From a bacterium (GTDB taxonomy: Bacteria > Bdellovibrionota_C > UBA2361 > OMII01), in NCBI GenBank assembly GCA_017853605.1, contig JAFMJG010000012.1, positions 1 through 34,157 on the forward strand: a stretch of 34,157 bases of DNA. Direction: 5' to 3'. The notes beneath the pieces were generated by a model. That model worked only from the letters and a program-made list of their open reading frames with translations, ran no database searches and was not told the DNA's origin. The translations under genes and the position numbers were made by a program. The number at the start of each line of letters is the position of its first letter. Within the stretch, counting starts at the first letter, position 1. Shown here in pieces: positions 21,496-31,200 of this stretch.

Positions 21496-23982
21496 TTACC
21501 GCACCCTCACGCGTATCTGCTGGCTCCCCATAGTGCCTAGAGAATCGCGCACCCTCAGGAGCACGGGGTACGTGCCGCGCTTCGGAAAGCGCTTGCTGAC
21601 TACCGCGCCAGAGCGGCGTGTTCCATCCGAAAACTGCCATTCATACCTTAGTGAGCTTCCCTCGGGATCGTGAGATGCGCTCGCATCGAGCAGGTACACT
21701 GCACGGCCGGGCGCTCGCCGAACAGACGCTCGGGCCAGAGGTGGGCGGTTTGTGAAGATTGCAGTTAAGCTTCTCGAGCTTTCTGTAACGGTGAAGGTCC
21801 GGGCGATCGCGCGGACTCCATCACTCCAGTGGTCAAATGTTCTGCCTGCATGAAACGGCGCGGCAGCGATTGTCTGGGTTGAGCCTACGATCGGATTGAG
21901 GGTGATGGGAGCGATAAATTCCTGCTCATCATCTACGTACGTGATAGATGCGCCGGTGGGCCGGCTTGATACTGAGTATGTTGAGGTGCTCGGCTGCAGG
22001 GGAAGGCAGCGCTGGTCGGCGAGCCCCTCCCCTGCTGATGCGCTTAGGCAGAGTTCGTAGGAGGTGTTGTCGCTGTGCTCCTCTGGCACAAATGACCCAC
22101 TTGCCCCCATGACTTCGCTGACGAGGTGCTCATGCTCATTGTGCCGCTGCAGTATGAGCCAGGTGAGCGAAACCGGGCTTCCGTCGCTGGAAGCAGCGTG
22201 CCCGGCGAACTGTACCGGGGTCCCGACCTGGTATGTTGCTCCGCTCAGGGGGAGATCAATAAAGGCTACGGGAGGGCTTACACCCGTCCGTACCGTTACC
22301 GATTCGAGGGTGTTCGTGAAGGGAGGGCTCTCTTCGGCCACGGTTAACGTCGCCTCGAAGGTTCCTGGTCGGGTGTAGACGTGCACGGGGTTGGGATCGG
22401 CAGAGATGGGGGTCCCATCACCGAAATCCCAGAGGTAGGTAAGAGCTTGCCCATCGGGATCGTGAGAGCCAGCGCTTGAAAATGAGACTGTAAGGGGGAT
22501 ATCGCCTGCCACAGCGGAGGCGGTGAGCCGCGCCACTGGCGGCGAGTTGCTGCCGCCAAGGTACTTGAAGCGGCGCACCTCACTGGTGCGCTTCTTGAGA
22601 TCGATGTACACGGCGTATAGGTTCGTGTCCGGGCCCGTTAACAGCTGCACCGCGCCGTATCCCGACGACTCCACGGCGAAGTTATGGCTGGTGGAACGCC
22701 CCTTATCGTCAAACGTCAGGTAGCGGATGAAGCGTTGCGCGTAGTCTGAAAAGAAGAGCGAACCCTTGTAGCCCGTTGGATACGCATCTCCCGAATAAAA
22801 TGCGAGGCCGGTGACGGAGGCTCCTAGATCCTTTCCTGTGGCGTCAACGGGGTGCCGGTACGCAAACAGGGGCTTGGCCACGGCCTCCTGCCCCCGGGCG
22901 TACCACCCGTCGCAGGTGGGGGCGGTCTCTGCGGCACGCTTAAACCCTACTTGGCGCACACTCTCATCCGCTGGCCCTTCTCTTGTCGACCGCTCGTAGA
23001 AGCCCCCCTCGTAGCACGGCCACCCGAAGTTTGCGCCCTTCCCGACATTTATCTCCTCGTAGTACGAGGAGCCCACGTCGCCAGCATAGATCTGCCCATT
23101 GTCGGGGTTTATCGTGATTCGGAATGGGTTTCTAAGCCCGAGAGACCACATTTTCGAGCGGTTCGAGAAGGGATTTTGGGGATCAAAGAAGGGATTGCCC
23201 GCCACGCCCGCCCCTGTGTCGGGATCAACACGCACAATTCTGCCCGACATCGCGTCCGGGTCGAGGCTTCGAAATGCGAGCGTGGATGGCCGGTTGTAGT
23301 CTGCTCCATCCCCGAATGAGGCCACGAGCGTGCCGTCGGGCGCAAACATCAAGGTTCCCGCCGTGTGCGAATCTGCATCTGACGGAATGCAGTCCTCAAT
23401 CGGTGTTCCCCCCATCGTCAAGCCGGTCATGCAGCTGGCCGCCTCCGGGCTGTTCGGGGCGTCCGAAGGGATGGCAGGGGCCATGTTCTCAAGAGTGGAT
23501 CTCTTGCCCAACAGGATCTCCGCACTGCCGGGGATGGCGGTGTTGTAGTTGCTGGCGGCATCCGCAGAGAATCGGATGACACGGATGATGCGCGGGTCGT
23601 GAGAGTCTGGCGTTGAGCCAGGGGGATCAAAGACGTACGAGAGATAGATGAACGGCCTGGCAGGAAAGTTTGGGTCGACGGCGATGCCGAGCAGCCCACG
23701 GTCAGTTCCCTTGTTTACCTCGGCAGAGATATCCACAAATGGAGTTGGCAAGAGCTCTCCGCGAACAGCGACCCGAACGAGCCCATTTTTTACGGCAACG
23801 AAGATCCGCTCGCCGGGCGCGAATGCAATCGCGGTTGAGACAGGTATATCCTTGAGGACGATCTCTTCCATGAACATCTCCCCAGCGGCGAACTCAGACT
23901 GGGAGAGTGCCCAACGCGGCAGGAGGAGCGCGAGGCAAAAGATAGCGATACGTCGATGCACATACGTCTTGCTGCGCTGCAT
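21496..23982 (-). CDS. Secreted PQQ-dependent sugar dehydrogenase-like protein with PKD domains
   Basis: This is an 828-residue exported protein. The signal peptide is about 1-27 (IAIFCLALLLPRWALS). Residues about 40-470 form a six-bladed glucose/sorbosone dehydrogenase propeller, recognisable by DRGLLGIAVDPNFP, WSLGLRNPFRI and NFGWPCYEGG. These enzymes oxidise sugars at the periplasm or surface using PQQ. A PKD domain follows (about 480-562, with YLWDFGDGT), then an Ig-like segment (about 570-660), a bacterial repeat domain (about 665-745, HAGRTFDHWSDG) and a second PKD domain (about 748-828, YEWQFSDGT). The ATG has GGGGGA upstream. Single gene with its own terminator. No PQQ synthesis genes are nearby, so cofactor supply and substrate are unknown. 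Confidence 0.87.
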   Translation of the reverse strand: MQRSKTYVHRRIAIFCLALLLPRWALSQSEFAAGEMFMEEIVLKDIPVSTAIAFAPGERIFVAVKNGLVRVAVRGELLPTPFVDISAEVNKGTDRGLLGIAVDPNFPARPFIYLSYVFDPPGSTPDSHDPRIIRVIRFSADAASNYNTAIPGSAEILLGKRSTLENMAPAIPSDAPNSPEAASCMTGLTMGGTPIEDCIPSDADSHTAGTLMFAPDGTLVASFGDGADYNRPSTLAFRSLDPDAMSGRIVRVDPDTGAGVAGNPFFDPQNPFSNRSKMWSLGLRNPFRITINPDNGQIYAGDVGSSYYEEINVGKGANFGWPCYEGGFYERSTREGPADESVRQVGFKRAAETAPTCDGWYARGQEAVAKPLFAYRHPVDATGKDLGASVTGLAFYSGDAYPTGYKGSLFFSDYAQRFIRYLTFDDKGRSTSHNFAVESSGYGAVQLLTGPDTNLYAVYIDLKKRTSEVRRFKYLGGSNSPPVARLTASAVAGDIPLTVSFSSAGSHDPDGQALTYLWDFGDGTPISADPNPVHVYTRPGTFEATLTVAEESPPFTNTLESVTVRTGVSPPVAFIDLPLSGATYQVGTPVQFAGHAASSDGSPVSLTWLILQRHNEHEHLVSEVMGASGSFVPEEHSDNTSYELCLSASAGEGLADQRCLPLQPSTSTYSVSSRPTGASITYVDDEQEFIAPITLNPIVGSTQTIAAAPFHAGRTFDHWSDGVRAIARTFTVTESSRSLTAIFTNRPPLARASVRRAPGRAVYLLDASASHDPEGSSLRYEWQFSDGTRRSGAVVSKRFPKRGTYPVLLRVRDSLGTMGSQQIRVRVR

Positions 23983-24083
23983 GGGTCCCCCAAAGAGAAG
24001 GCTTTAGCCGGGCGCAACATGACATGCGCGACTCTTTCGCCCCATGACTGGTCTCAGCGCGGTGTCGAAGCACAGATACGGGC

Positions 24084-24119
24084 AAAAAAAACGGCCGAGA
24101 TTTTTTAAGTCTCGGCCGT
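24084..24119 (-). terminator. Intrinsic terminator downstream of the FMN reductase-like gene
   Basis: A 10-bp perfect stem ACGGCCGAGA (24091-24100) and TCTCGGCCGT (24110-24119) has a 9-nt loop. On the minus strand it is followed by a T-run (A-run 24084-24091 on the plus strand). It lies about 155 bases past the stop of the minus-strand gene at 24275 and before the start of the dehydrogenase gene, so it separates the two units. Confidence 0.85.
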
Positions 24120-24274
24120 CGACCGTGTCTGGGAACTATGCGCCCGGACGATGACGGGGGGATGTCCCGCCCAGGCGAAAAGAGCTTTTGGGCTCCAAAC
24201 CCTACTCTGCAGCGCAGGCGAAACTGCTTCTAAAAATCTTTAAGTTATTGATAACACGAGCGAAGCGCGCGCGC

Positions 24275-24889
24275 CTACATACCGTAGGGGAATTCCTTAA
24301 GGTTGATGCGGCCGCTGGCCCGAACAGCTGTAAAGGCCCTAGAGTACTCAATGAGCATGCTCAGCGAGTAGTGAAGCCGCTTGCGGATCTCCGCATCACG
24401 GTCGGACGCCGGCTGATCCCCGCCTAGCACGGACTCTGCCTCTCGCACGATCACATGATCCGGCACGTACACGATGCGGTTGTTTTTGTATGAAGAGGAC
24501 CGCAGCTCAGCAATCGGATAGCTCCCCCCTATCCCGCTAGAGACTGCTACTAGCATGGCGGGCTTATGCCCTACCTCTGTCGAGTCGCACAACAGCAGGA
24601 AGTTCTTAAGCCCTGCCGGAACCATACCGGACCACTCCGGCGACACGATCACAAAACCATCGCTCGCCTTGAGCGTCTTGGAGATCGGCCCCCAGACAGA
24701 GATCCATTTAGGGTCATCCCCCCAAACACCCTCATCCCAAAGGGGCAGCGGGTTCCGTCCCAGAGATAGCACCTCTGACTCGACGCCCTGGCGCTTGAGC
24801 TCCGCTTCGCAAAAGCGGGCTACCTTCTCTGACTGAGAGCTCTCTCTATGGCTGCCTGACACAACGGTAATCTTCATGGTCGGGAGCAT
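24275..24889 (-). CDS. NADPH-dependent FMN reductase-family flavoprotein
   Basis: This is a 204-residue flavodoxin-fold oxidoreductase. The first strand and phosphate loop KITVVSGSHRESSQS bind FMN. SPEWSGMVPAGLKN matches the PEYNxSxPGxLKN signature of the family, and later VSSGIGGSYPI lines the flavin site. Such enzymes reduce flavins, quinones, chromate or azo dyes with NAD(P)H; the substrate here is unknown. The start may be the ATG at 24889 (TTGAG just upstream) or at 24877, which would begin MKITVVSGS as in many relatives. It is divergent from cysD, with a short intergenic region, so shared control is possible but not shown. Confidence 0.85.
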   Translation of the reverse strand: MLPTMKITVVSGSHRESSQSEKVARFCEAELKRQGVESEVLSLGRNPLPLWDEGVWGDDPKWISVWGPISKTLKASDGFVIVSPEWSGMVPAGLKNFLLLCDSTEVGHKPAMLVAVSSGIGGSYPIAELRSSSYKNNRIVYVPDHVIVREAESVLGGDQPASDRDAEIRKRLHYSLSMLIEYSRAFTAVRASGRINLKEFPYGM

Positions 24890-24930
24890 CGCTCAAGGGA
24901 TAGTATCGGGACAAGGCAATTTTCATCGGA

Positions 24931-24972
24931 GCCAAAAAGCCTGATTTTACAGGGAATTTTGACAGGCTTGGC
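24931..24972 (+). promoter_or_regulatory. Inverted repeat between the FMN reductase gene and cysD
   Basis: AAGCCTG (24937-24943) pairs with CAGGCTT (24963-24969), and GCC (24931-24933) with GGC (24970-24972) beyond a 3-nt bulge. The loop is AT-rich and contains TTGACA on the plus strand (24959-24964), although no -10 hexamer sits 17 bases after it. This could be an operator for one or both divergent genes or a leader hairpin of the sulfate genes. It has no T-run right after it, so it is not a simple terminator. Confidence 0.3.
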
Positions 24973-25011
24973 GTTGTGACCGGCGCCCCACCTATGTTAA
25001 AAAGCCGCAGT

Positions 25012-25914
25012 ATGCACATACCTTCTCACCTAGAGCAGCTTGAGGCAGAGAGCATCTTTATTATGCGCGAGGTTGCGGCCCAGTTCGAACGGCCCGTCCT
25101 CATGTACTCGGTTGGCAAGGACTCCTCATGCCTCCTTCGGCTTGCCCAGAAGGCGTTCTACCCCGGCAAGATCCCTTTCACGTTCCTGCATGTCGACACG
25201 TCGTACAAGTTCCCAGAGATGTATGAGTTCCGGGACCGGACCGTAAAGGACCTCGGGGTGCAGCTCATTGTGCACCGTAACGAGCCCGCCCTTAAGGATG
25301 ACGCGAATCCCTACGCTTTGGGCACTCAGCGATGCTGCGCCCTGCTCAAGACGGGGGCTCTGCTCGAGGCGTTGGCGAAGCACGAGTTTGATGCGGCGAT
25401 CGGGGGTGCGCGCCGGGAGGAGGAGCGCAGCCGGGCCAAGGAGCGTGTTTTTTCGTTTCGTGACAAGCACGGCCAATGGGACCCAAAGAGCCAGCGGCCA
25501 GAGCTCTGGAACCTCTACAACGGGAGGCTCGGCAAGGGCGAATCTATGCGGGTGTTCCCCTTAAGCAATTGGACCGAGCAGGACATCTGGCACTACATCC
25601 TTCAGGAGCAGATCCCGATAGTTCCGCTCTACTACGCAAAGAAGCGGAAGATGGTGGTGCGTGGCAATATGCTTATTCCGGTGATGGAGTCAGACCCACG
25701 CACTTTTCAGGGGCATAGGGTGGAAGAGGTCATGTGCCGCTTCCGTAGCTTAGGCTGCTACCACTGTACGGGAGCGGTGCGCTCCGAAGCCGATACCCTC
25801 GAGAAGATTGTGTCGGAGATGACGCAGGTTACGACGTCAGAGCGCGCCACTCGCATCATCGATTTCGACACGGACGGCTCGATGGAGATCAAGAAGCGGG
25901 AGGGATATTTCTAG
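25012..25914 (+). CDS. cysD: Sulfate adenylyltransferase subunit 2
   Basis: The product makes APS from sulfate and ATP together with the GTPase subunit CysN; this is the first step of sulfate activation in the cytosol. The 300-residue PP-loop enzyme has YSVGKDSS (about 32-39) at the ATP pyrophosphate loop. It also shows the long conserved blocks [19 protein letters not shown] and [14 protein letters not shown], and ends in KKREGYF as CysD proteins do. The ATG at 25012 is chosen because it gives the usual short N-terminus before [10 protein letters not shown] and a length close to E. coli CysD (302). An ATG at 24994 and a GTG at 24976 are in frame. None has a strong ribosome site. The stop codon abuts the ATG of cysNC with no gap. 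Confidence 0.95.
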   Translation: MHIPSHLEQLEAESIFIMREVAAQFERPVLMYSVGKDSSCLLRLAQKAFYPGKIPFTFLHVDTSYKFPEMYEFRDRTVKDLGVQLIVHRNEPALKDDANPYALGTQRCCALLKTGALLEALAKHEFDAAIGGARREEERSRAKERVFSFRDKHGQWDPKSQRPELWNLYNGRLGKGESMRVFPLSNWTEQDIWHYILQEQIPIVPLYYAKKRKMVVRGNMLIPVMESDPRTFQGHRVEEVMCRFRSLGCYHCTGAVRSEADTLEKIVSEMTQVTTSERATRIIDFDTDGSMEIKKREGYF

Positions 25915-27816
25915 ATGTCGCCCAAGAAACAGGCTGAAGCAGCTGGATCGCACCTCAGCATACTGCGCTTTTCGACCGCTGGCAGCGTGGACGATGGTAA
26001 GTCAACCCTCATCGGCCGGCTGTTGCACGATTCCGGAAATGTCTACGAGGATCACCTTGCAGCGCTCGAAGCTAGCGCAAAAAAGAGCGGGAGCGAGCGG
26101 GTCTCGCTCGCCCTGCTTACAGACGGCCTGAAAGCTGAGCGCGAGCAGGGAATCACGATCGATGTTGCCTACCGCTACTTCTCAACTCCGAGGCGTCGTT
26201 TCATCCTGGCTGATTCGCCGGGGCATGTGCAGTACACACGAAACATGGCGACCGGGGCATCGACCGTCGATCTCACCATTGTTCTCGTTGATGCCAGGAG
26301 CGGTATCATCGAGCAAACCAAGAGGCATGCCTTCATCGCGGCTCTTCTCGGCGTGCCTCGGCTGGTGTTGGCGGTCAACAAGATGGACCTCGTTGGCTAC
26401 GCCGAGGAGCGCTTCCAGGACATCGTTGCCGATTTCACCGAGTTCTCCGCTAAGCTCGGGGTGCGTGAGATAACGTTTATTCCGGTGTCGGCACTCGAGG
26501 GCGACAACGTCGTTGAGCGCAGCGGCAAGATGCCGTGGTACAGCGGGCAGACGGTGCTCGAGCACTTAGAGAGCGTGTACATCGCTGGCGACCAGAACTT
26601 GGTGGACTTTCGCTTTCCGGTTCAGTACGTGCTTAATCCGAGCCAGAACTTTAGGGGCTACGCGGGGACGGTGAGCTCGGGAGTAATCCGGGTTGGAGAG
26701 GAGGTGGTAGTCCTCCCCTCCCTGCGCAGGTCAAAGGTCAAGGCGATTGTTTCGGCCGGAGACCAGATGTGCGGCTTGCAGAAGTCGGAGGCGAGCAGCC
26801 GAGACGCTGTTGTCCTTCAGCTCGAGCACCAGCTCGATATCTCGCGCGGGGACATGCTCGTGCGGCCAAAGAACATGCCCCGTGTGGCCACTAACTTCGA
26901 CGCCATGGTCGTGTGGCTCGGCGACGCTCCGATGGATCCTTCGGTCCGTTACATCATTCGCCATTCGACACGTGAGTCAAAAGCGCTGGTCACGGGGATT
27001 GACTACAGGATCGACATCCACACCCTGGGGCGCTCTGATCCCTTGCCGCTGCAGGGCAATGAGATCGGCCGAGTGTCGGTTGCCACCACGACGCCGCTCT
27101 TCGTTGATCCGTACCAAAAGAACCGGTCAACTGGGAACTTTATCCTGGTAGATCCGGTGACATTCCTCACTGTTGGCGCTGGAATGGTCATCGATCGGGC
27201 GCGCTCGGAGGATGATGCCGATATCGGCGGGAACCTGCACCAGGAAGCTGCGCTAGTTACCGATCGCGAGCGGGAGGCGAGGAGCGGCCGCAAGGCAGTC
27301 ACGGTGTGGATGACGGGTCTTTCGGGCTCGGGGAAGTCAACGATCGCGAAGGGCGTTGAGAGGGCTCTCTTTGACGACCAGGTGCCGGTATTCTACCTAG
27401 ACGGCGACAACTTGCGTCATGGGCTTAACAAGGGCCTTGGATTCTCGCGCGAGGACCGCTCGGAGAACCTTCGGCGTGCGGCGGAGGTGGCAGCGCTCAT
27501 GAACCGGGCGGGAGTGAGCGTGATCTGCGCATTTATCTCCCCGTATGCGGAGGACCGGGTGCGTGCGCGGGAGATTATCGGGCACGAGCGGTTCCTTGAG
27601 GTTCACGTTGATGCCCCGCTCTCTATCTGTGAGGCTCGGGATCCTCACGGGCTGTATGGCAAGGCCCGCAGCGGCGAGATTAAGAATTTCACGGGCGTGA
27701 GCGATCCCTACGAGGCGCCAGAGGCTCCGTCGCTCCGGATACGCACGGCATCCCAGCCGGTGGATCAAAGCGTGGCTGAGATCGTGTCCCTCGTGCTCCG
27801 TTCCTCGACGGTATAG
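25915..27816 (+). CDS. cysNC: Bifunctional sulfate adenylyltransferase subunit 1 / adenylylsulfate kinase
   Basis: This 633-residue fusion does two steps: its GTPase half (CysN) drives APS formation with CysD, and its C-terminal half (CysC) phosphorylates APS to PAPS. The CysN part has G1 GSVDDGKST (about 22-30), G3 DSPGH (about 100-104; Ser where many relatives have Cys) and G4 NKMD (about 155-158), followed by EF-Tu-like beta-barrel domains. The CysC part begins near residue 460 with P-loop GLSGSGKST, then LDGDNLRHGLN, FSREDRSENLRR and FISPYAEDR. All kinase motifs look intact. The same fusion is known as NodQ/CysNC. It directly follows cysD. No PAPS reductase or sulfotransferase gene is in the window. 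Confidence 0.96.
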   Translation: MSPKKQAEAAGSHLSILRFSTAGSVDDGKSTLIGRLLHDSGNVYEDHLAALEASAKKSGSERVSLALLTDGLKAEREQGITIDVAYRYFSTPRRRFILADSPGHVQYTRNMATGASTVDLTIVLVDARSGIIEQTKRHAFIAALLGVPRLVLAVNKMDLVGYAEERFQDIVADFTEFSAKLGVREITFIPVSALEGDNVVERSGKMPWYSGQTVLEHLESVYIAGDQNLVDFRFPVQYVLNPSQNFRGYAGTVSSGVIRVGEEVVVLPSLRRSKVKAIVSAGDQMCGLQKSEASSRDAVVLQLEHQLDISRGDMLVRPKNMPRVATNFDAMVVWLGDAPMDPSVRYIIRHSTRESKALVTGIDYRIDIHTLGRSDPLPLQGNEIGRVSVATTTPLFVDPYQKNRSTGNFILVDPVTFLTVGAGMVIDRARSEDDADIGGNLHQEAALVTDREREARSGRKAVTVWMTGLSGSGKSTIAKGVERALFDDQVPVFYLDGDNLRHGLNKGLGFSREDRSENLRRAAEVAALMNRAGVSVICAFISPYAEDRVRAREIIGHERFLEVHVDAPLSICEARDPHGLYGKARSGEIKNFTGVSDPYEAPEAPSLRIRTASQPVDQSVAEIVSLVLRSSTV

Positions 27817-28255
27817 GGCTCTGCTCAACTCTCCGCTTTGGCCGTGCGGCAGTCGGCGCCGCGCTGCGTCTCCCGCCGCCTTGAGCCAGCTGCTGGCGCC
27901 CGGTTCAGGGACGTCGGCCACTTTAGCGCCTGTGGCCGCAACGCGGTGAGGCGCATCGTGCGGTCCCGGCGACCGGTCCAGCGTCGGGGCAAGCGCCGCG
28001 CAGCTGCGGTCTACAGTAGGGGGGCGCAGGGTGCCACGGCGAGAACGGGATCGAGATGCCGATACTGGCCCTGACCAAAGGGGGCGCACAGCCCTAGGGG
28101 GTCTCTTTGGCGAGACGGCCAGGGGAAGGCCTGCAGGTGACAGGTAAACCCCTGACAGGCATGAAGAAACGAGTCAGCCACCTGTTCTCAAGTAGATAGC
28201 AAAAGCAGCCGATGGTGTTTTGGGGTGGTTTTATCCGCCGCCAACGAGTATCGGC
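27817..28255 (+). other. Gene-free stretch with many GC-rich hairpins
   Basis: These 439 bases between cysNC and the giant repeat protein hold several short perfect inverted repeats. They are GCCAGC-T-GCTGGC (27885-27897), CGGCCAC/GTGGCCG (27915-27921 and 27932-27938), CGGTC/GACCG (27961-27965 and 27971-27975) and GTCTC/GAGAC (28101-28105 and 28112-28116). TGACAGG occurs twice near 28138-28159. None is followed by a T-run. A 78-codon frame at 27838-28074 is Arg-rich and looks like chance. I checked for tRNA, tmRNA, SRP and RNase P landmarks and saw none. The promoter of the next gene should lie in the last 100 bases, but no clear one was found. Confidence 0.4.
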
Positions 28256-31200
28256 ATGCGCACCGTATCGAAAATATTAGCGTTCCTCTTGGCAGTGCTT
28301 TGCTGCCGGATGGTACTGGTGTCGGGAACGCCCCTGCACTCGTGGCAGAGAGGACCTCCCGCATCGTCACTAGCTAAGGCCACCAAATTCCAGGTCACCT
28401 CTAGCTCCTTCTCAAACGGGGGTCAGCTGCCCCTTGAGGGGACCTGCTGGGCGGGGGGACTTAGGGAGTCTGGAGAGGGGCAGTCTCCCGCACTCTCGTG
28501 GAAGAACGCTCCGCGCAGCGCGGCTGCTGTCGCCGTGCTGGTGCACAACCCGGATGCAGACCTCGTGCATTGGTTTGCGATTATCACCAAGAAGAGCCGC
28601 TACTTTAAGACAGGGCTTCCGCGGGATGTTCCAGACTCAGTTGGCGCTCCCTCAAAGATCTTTTATCAAGAGCCGAATGACTTCGGTGTTGTCGGCTACA
28701 GTGGCCCCTGCCCAGATTTGGGGGTAACTGAGCGCGTAAGCTTTGAGGTCTACGCGCTCCGTTCCGCCAAAATAATGAACTACCCCGAAACCGCAGCGGG
28801 CATCAGAAAGGCCCTAAAGAAGGGAACGTTGATGAAGGTTACCCTATGGGCGAGGTTTACAGGCCTTGGCGACGCCAAGGACCTCCCCACGCCCACCCCG
28901 GAACAGGGGGACCCAGAACCAACACCCACCCCAGAGAGTTCGCCAACTCCAACGGCAACCCCAACGACGACTAATACGCCGACTGAAACTCCCACCGCAA
29001 CGGCTACGGGAGCAGGCACCTCGACTGACACGCCGACTACGACACCAACCCCGTCAGTGACACCGACGGGGACGCCCACTCAGACTCCATCATCCTCTCC
29101 AACCCGTACTCCAACCTCAACAGAGACACCCACCTCGACAAGCACCCATAGCCCGACAGCTACGCCGTCGGTTACCCCGACTAATACACCGAGCGCAACG
29201 CCGACGGTGACTCACACCCCCACTGCAACGCCCACAGGCACCCCGACCTCGACACCTTCAGTTACCCCGACCGTTACTGACACTCCAACCATAACACCCA
29301 CCCCCTCTGACACGCCCACTCACACCCCGACCCCTACCGACACGGCAACACCTACTGAGACGCCAACCCCTACCGAGACCCCGACAGTCACCCCGACCAA
29401 CACCCCGACTGAGACCCCTACCGCCACAGACACTCCGACAGCGACGTCGACCCCAACGGCCTCTCCAACCGACACGGTAACCTCTACTCCAACTCAAACA
29501 CCTACTGACACTCCTACGCCGTCCCCAACGGCCACACCCACCGACACAGATACTCCTACGGCTAGCCCGACCGACACCGCGACCCCAACGGACACTCCGA
29601 CTGCCACGAGCACTGACACGCCGACCGTGACTCCGACCAGTACAGACACTCCCACCAATACCCCAACGGCGACCAGCACCGTAACTCCTACTGAAACGCC
29701 CACGCCTAGCGACACGCCAACGTCAACTCCAACTGATACGCCGACAGGCACCCCTACTCCGACAGACACGCCGACCCACACACCTACTGCAACGAACTCT
29801 CCGACCGATACGCCGACCGACACCCCGACAGAGACGCCAACTCACACCCCAACCCCGTCTCCCACTGACACTCCAACTCCGACCGACACTCCGACAGTGA
29901 CGCCAACAGATACTCCGACACCTACGGATACACCTACGGATACGCCGACGATAACCCCGACCAACACGCCTACAGAGACGCCGACAGACACCCCCACAGA
30001 CACTCCAACGCCGACGGATACTCCTACGGTAACGCCGACGGACACCCCGACCGACACACCGACGGATACGCCGACTGACACGCCGACTCATACACCGACC
30101 GTTACTCCATCTGAGACGCCAACCGATACCCCAACTGAGACACCTACCGATACGCCAACAGACACCGCGACCGACACGCCGACGGTCACTCCAACAGACA
30201 CGCCAACCGATACGCCAACAGAGACTCCCACTGACACGCCTACACCTACCGATACTCCTACGGATACCCCGACGGACACTCCTACGGATACCCCGACGGA
30301 CACCCCAACTGAGACGCCGACTCACACACCGACTGTTACTCCAACCGATACGCCAACCGATACCCCAACAGACACGCCGACTGATACGCCTACATCTACC
30401 GATACCCCTACGGTGACACCGACCGACACTCCGACGGATACTCCGACGGACACTCCGACCGACACCCCAACTCACACACCGACTGTTACTCCAACCGATA
30501 CGCCAACCGATACGCCAACGGAGACGCCGACTGATACCCCTACACCTACCGATACCCCCACAGTGACACCGACCGACACTCCGACGGATACGCCGACGGA
30601 CACTCCGACCGACACTCCAACCCACACGCCAACCGACACTCCAACTGATACTCCAACCGATACGCCAACAGACACACCGACTGACACGCCTACACCTACA
30701 AATACTCCCACGGTGACACCGACGGACACCGCGACGGATACCCCGACGGACACCCCAACTGACACGCCGACCCACACACCGACGGTTACGCCGACTGAAA
30801 CGCCAACTGATACTCCGACCGATACGCCTACCGATACTCCAACAGAGACTCCTACCGACACGCCAACGCGCACACCGACGCCGACGAACACGCCAACGGC
30901 TACTCCGACCCTTACTCCGACTGACACCCCCACCAGCACGCCGACCGCTACCCCGAGCAGGACGCCTACGCAGACGCCCACCAATACCCCGACGAACACT
31001 CCAACGAAGACGCCAACCGCCACCCCAACGGCCACGCCGACTCATACCCCGACCGGCACTCCAACCAACACCCCAACAGCTACGCCGACGGTCACGCCAA
31101 CCAACACCCCGACCGATACCCCGACTAAGACGCCAACAAACACGCCCACCAGCACTCCAACCGCCACACCTACAATCACGCCGACAAACACGCCAACGGC

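Noticed and set aside
24959-24998. Sigma-70 promoter for cysD from TTGACA (24959-24964) to TATGTT (24993-24998)
   Set aside because: The spacing is 28 bases, far from 17, so these hexamers do not form a promoter pair.
27397-28089. Minus-strand frame of 230 codons overlapping the end of cysNC
   Set aside because: It covers the conserved APS kinase coding region in antisense and has a random Arg/Pro/Ala-rich composition.
27817-28255. tRNA, tmRNA, RNase P or SRP RNA in the hairpin-rich region
   Set aside because: No T-loop GGTTCRA, no RNase P GGAAAGTCC block, no SRP GGAAGNAGC-like loop and no tmRNA ends on either strand.
29723-31045. Long minus-strand frame (440 codons, Arg/Gly/Ser-rich) opposite the Thr-Pro repeat
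   Set aside because: It is a by-product of the ACN-CCN repeat read in reverse; it has no ribosome site, domain or codon pattern of its own. The GVSVGVSV-type frames at 29494-29823, 29842-30303, 30472-31035 and 31042-31509 are rejected for the same reason.
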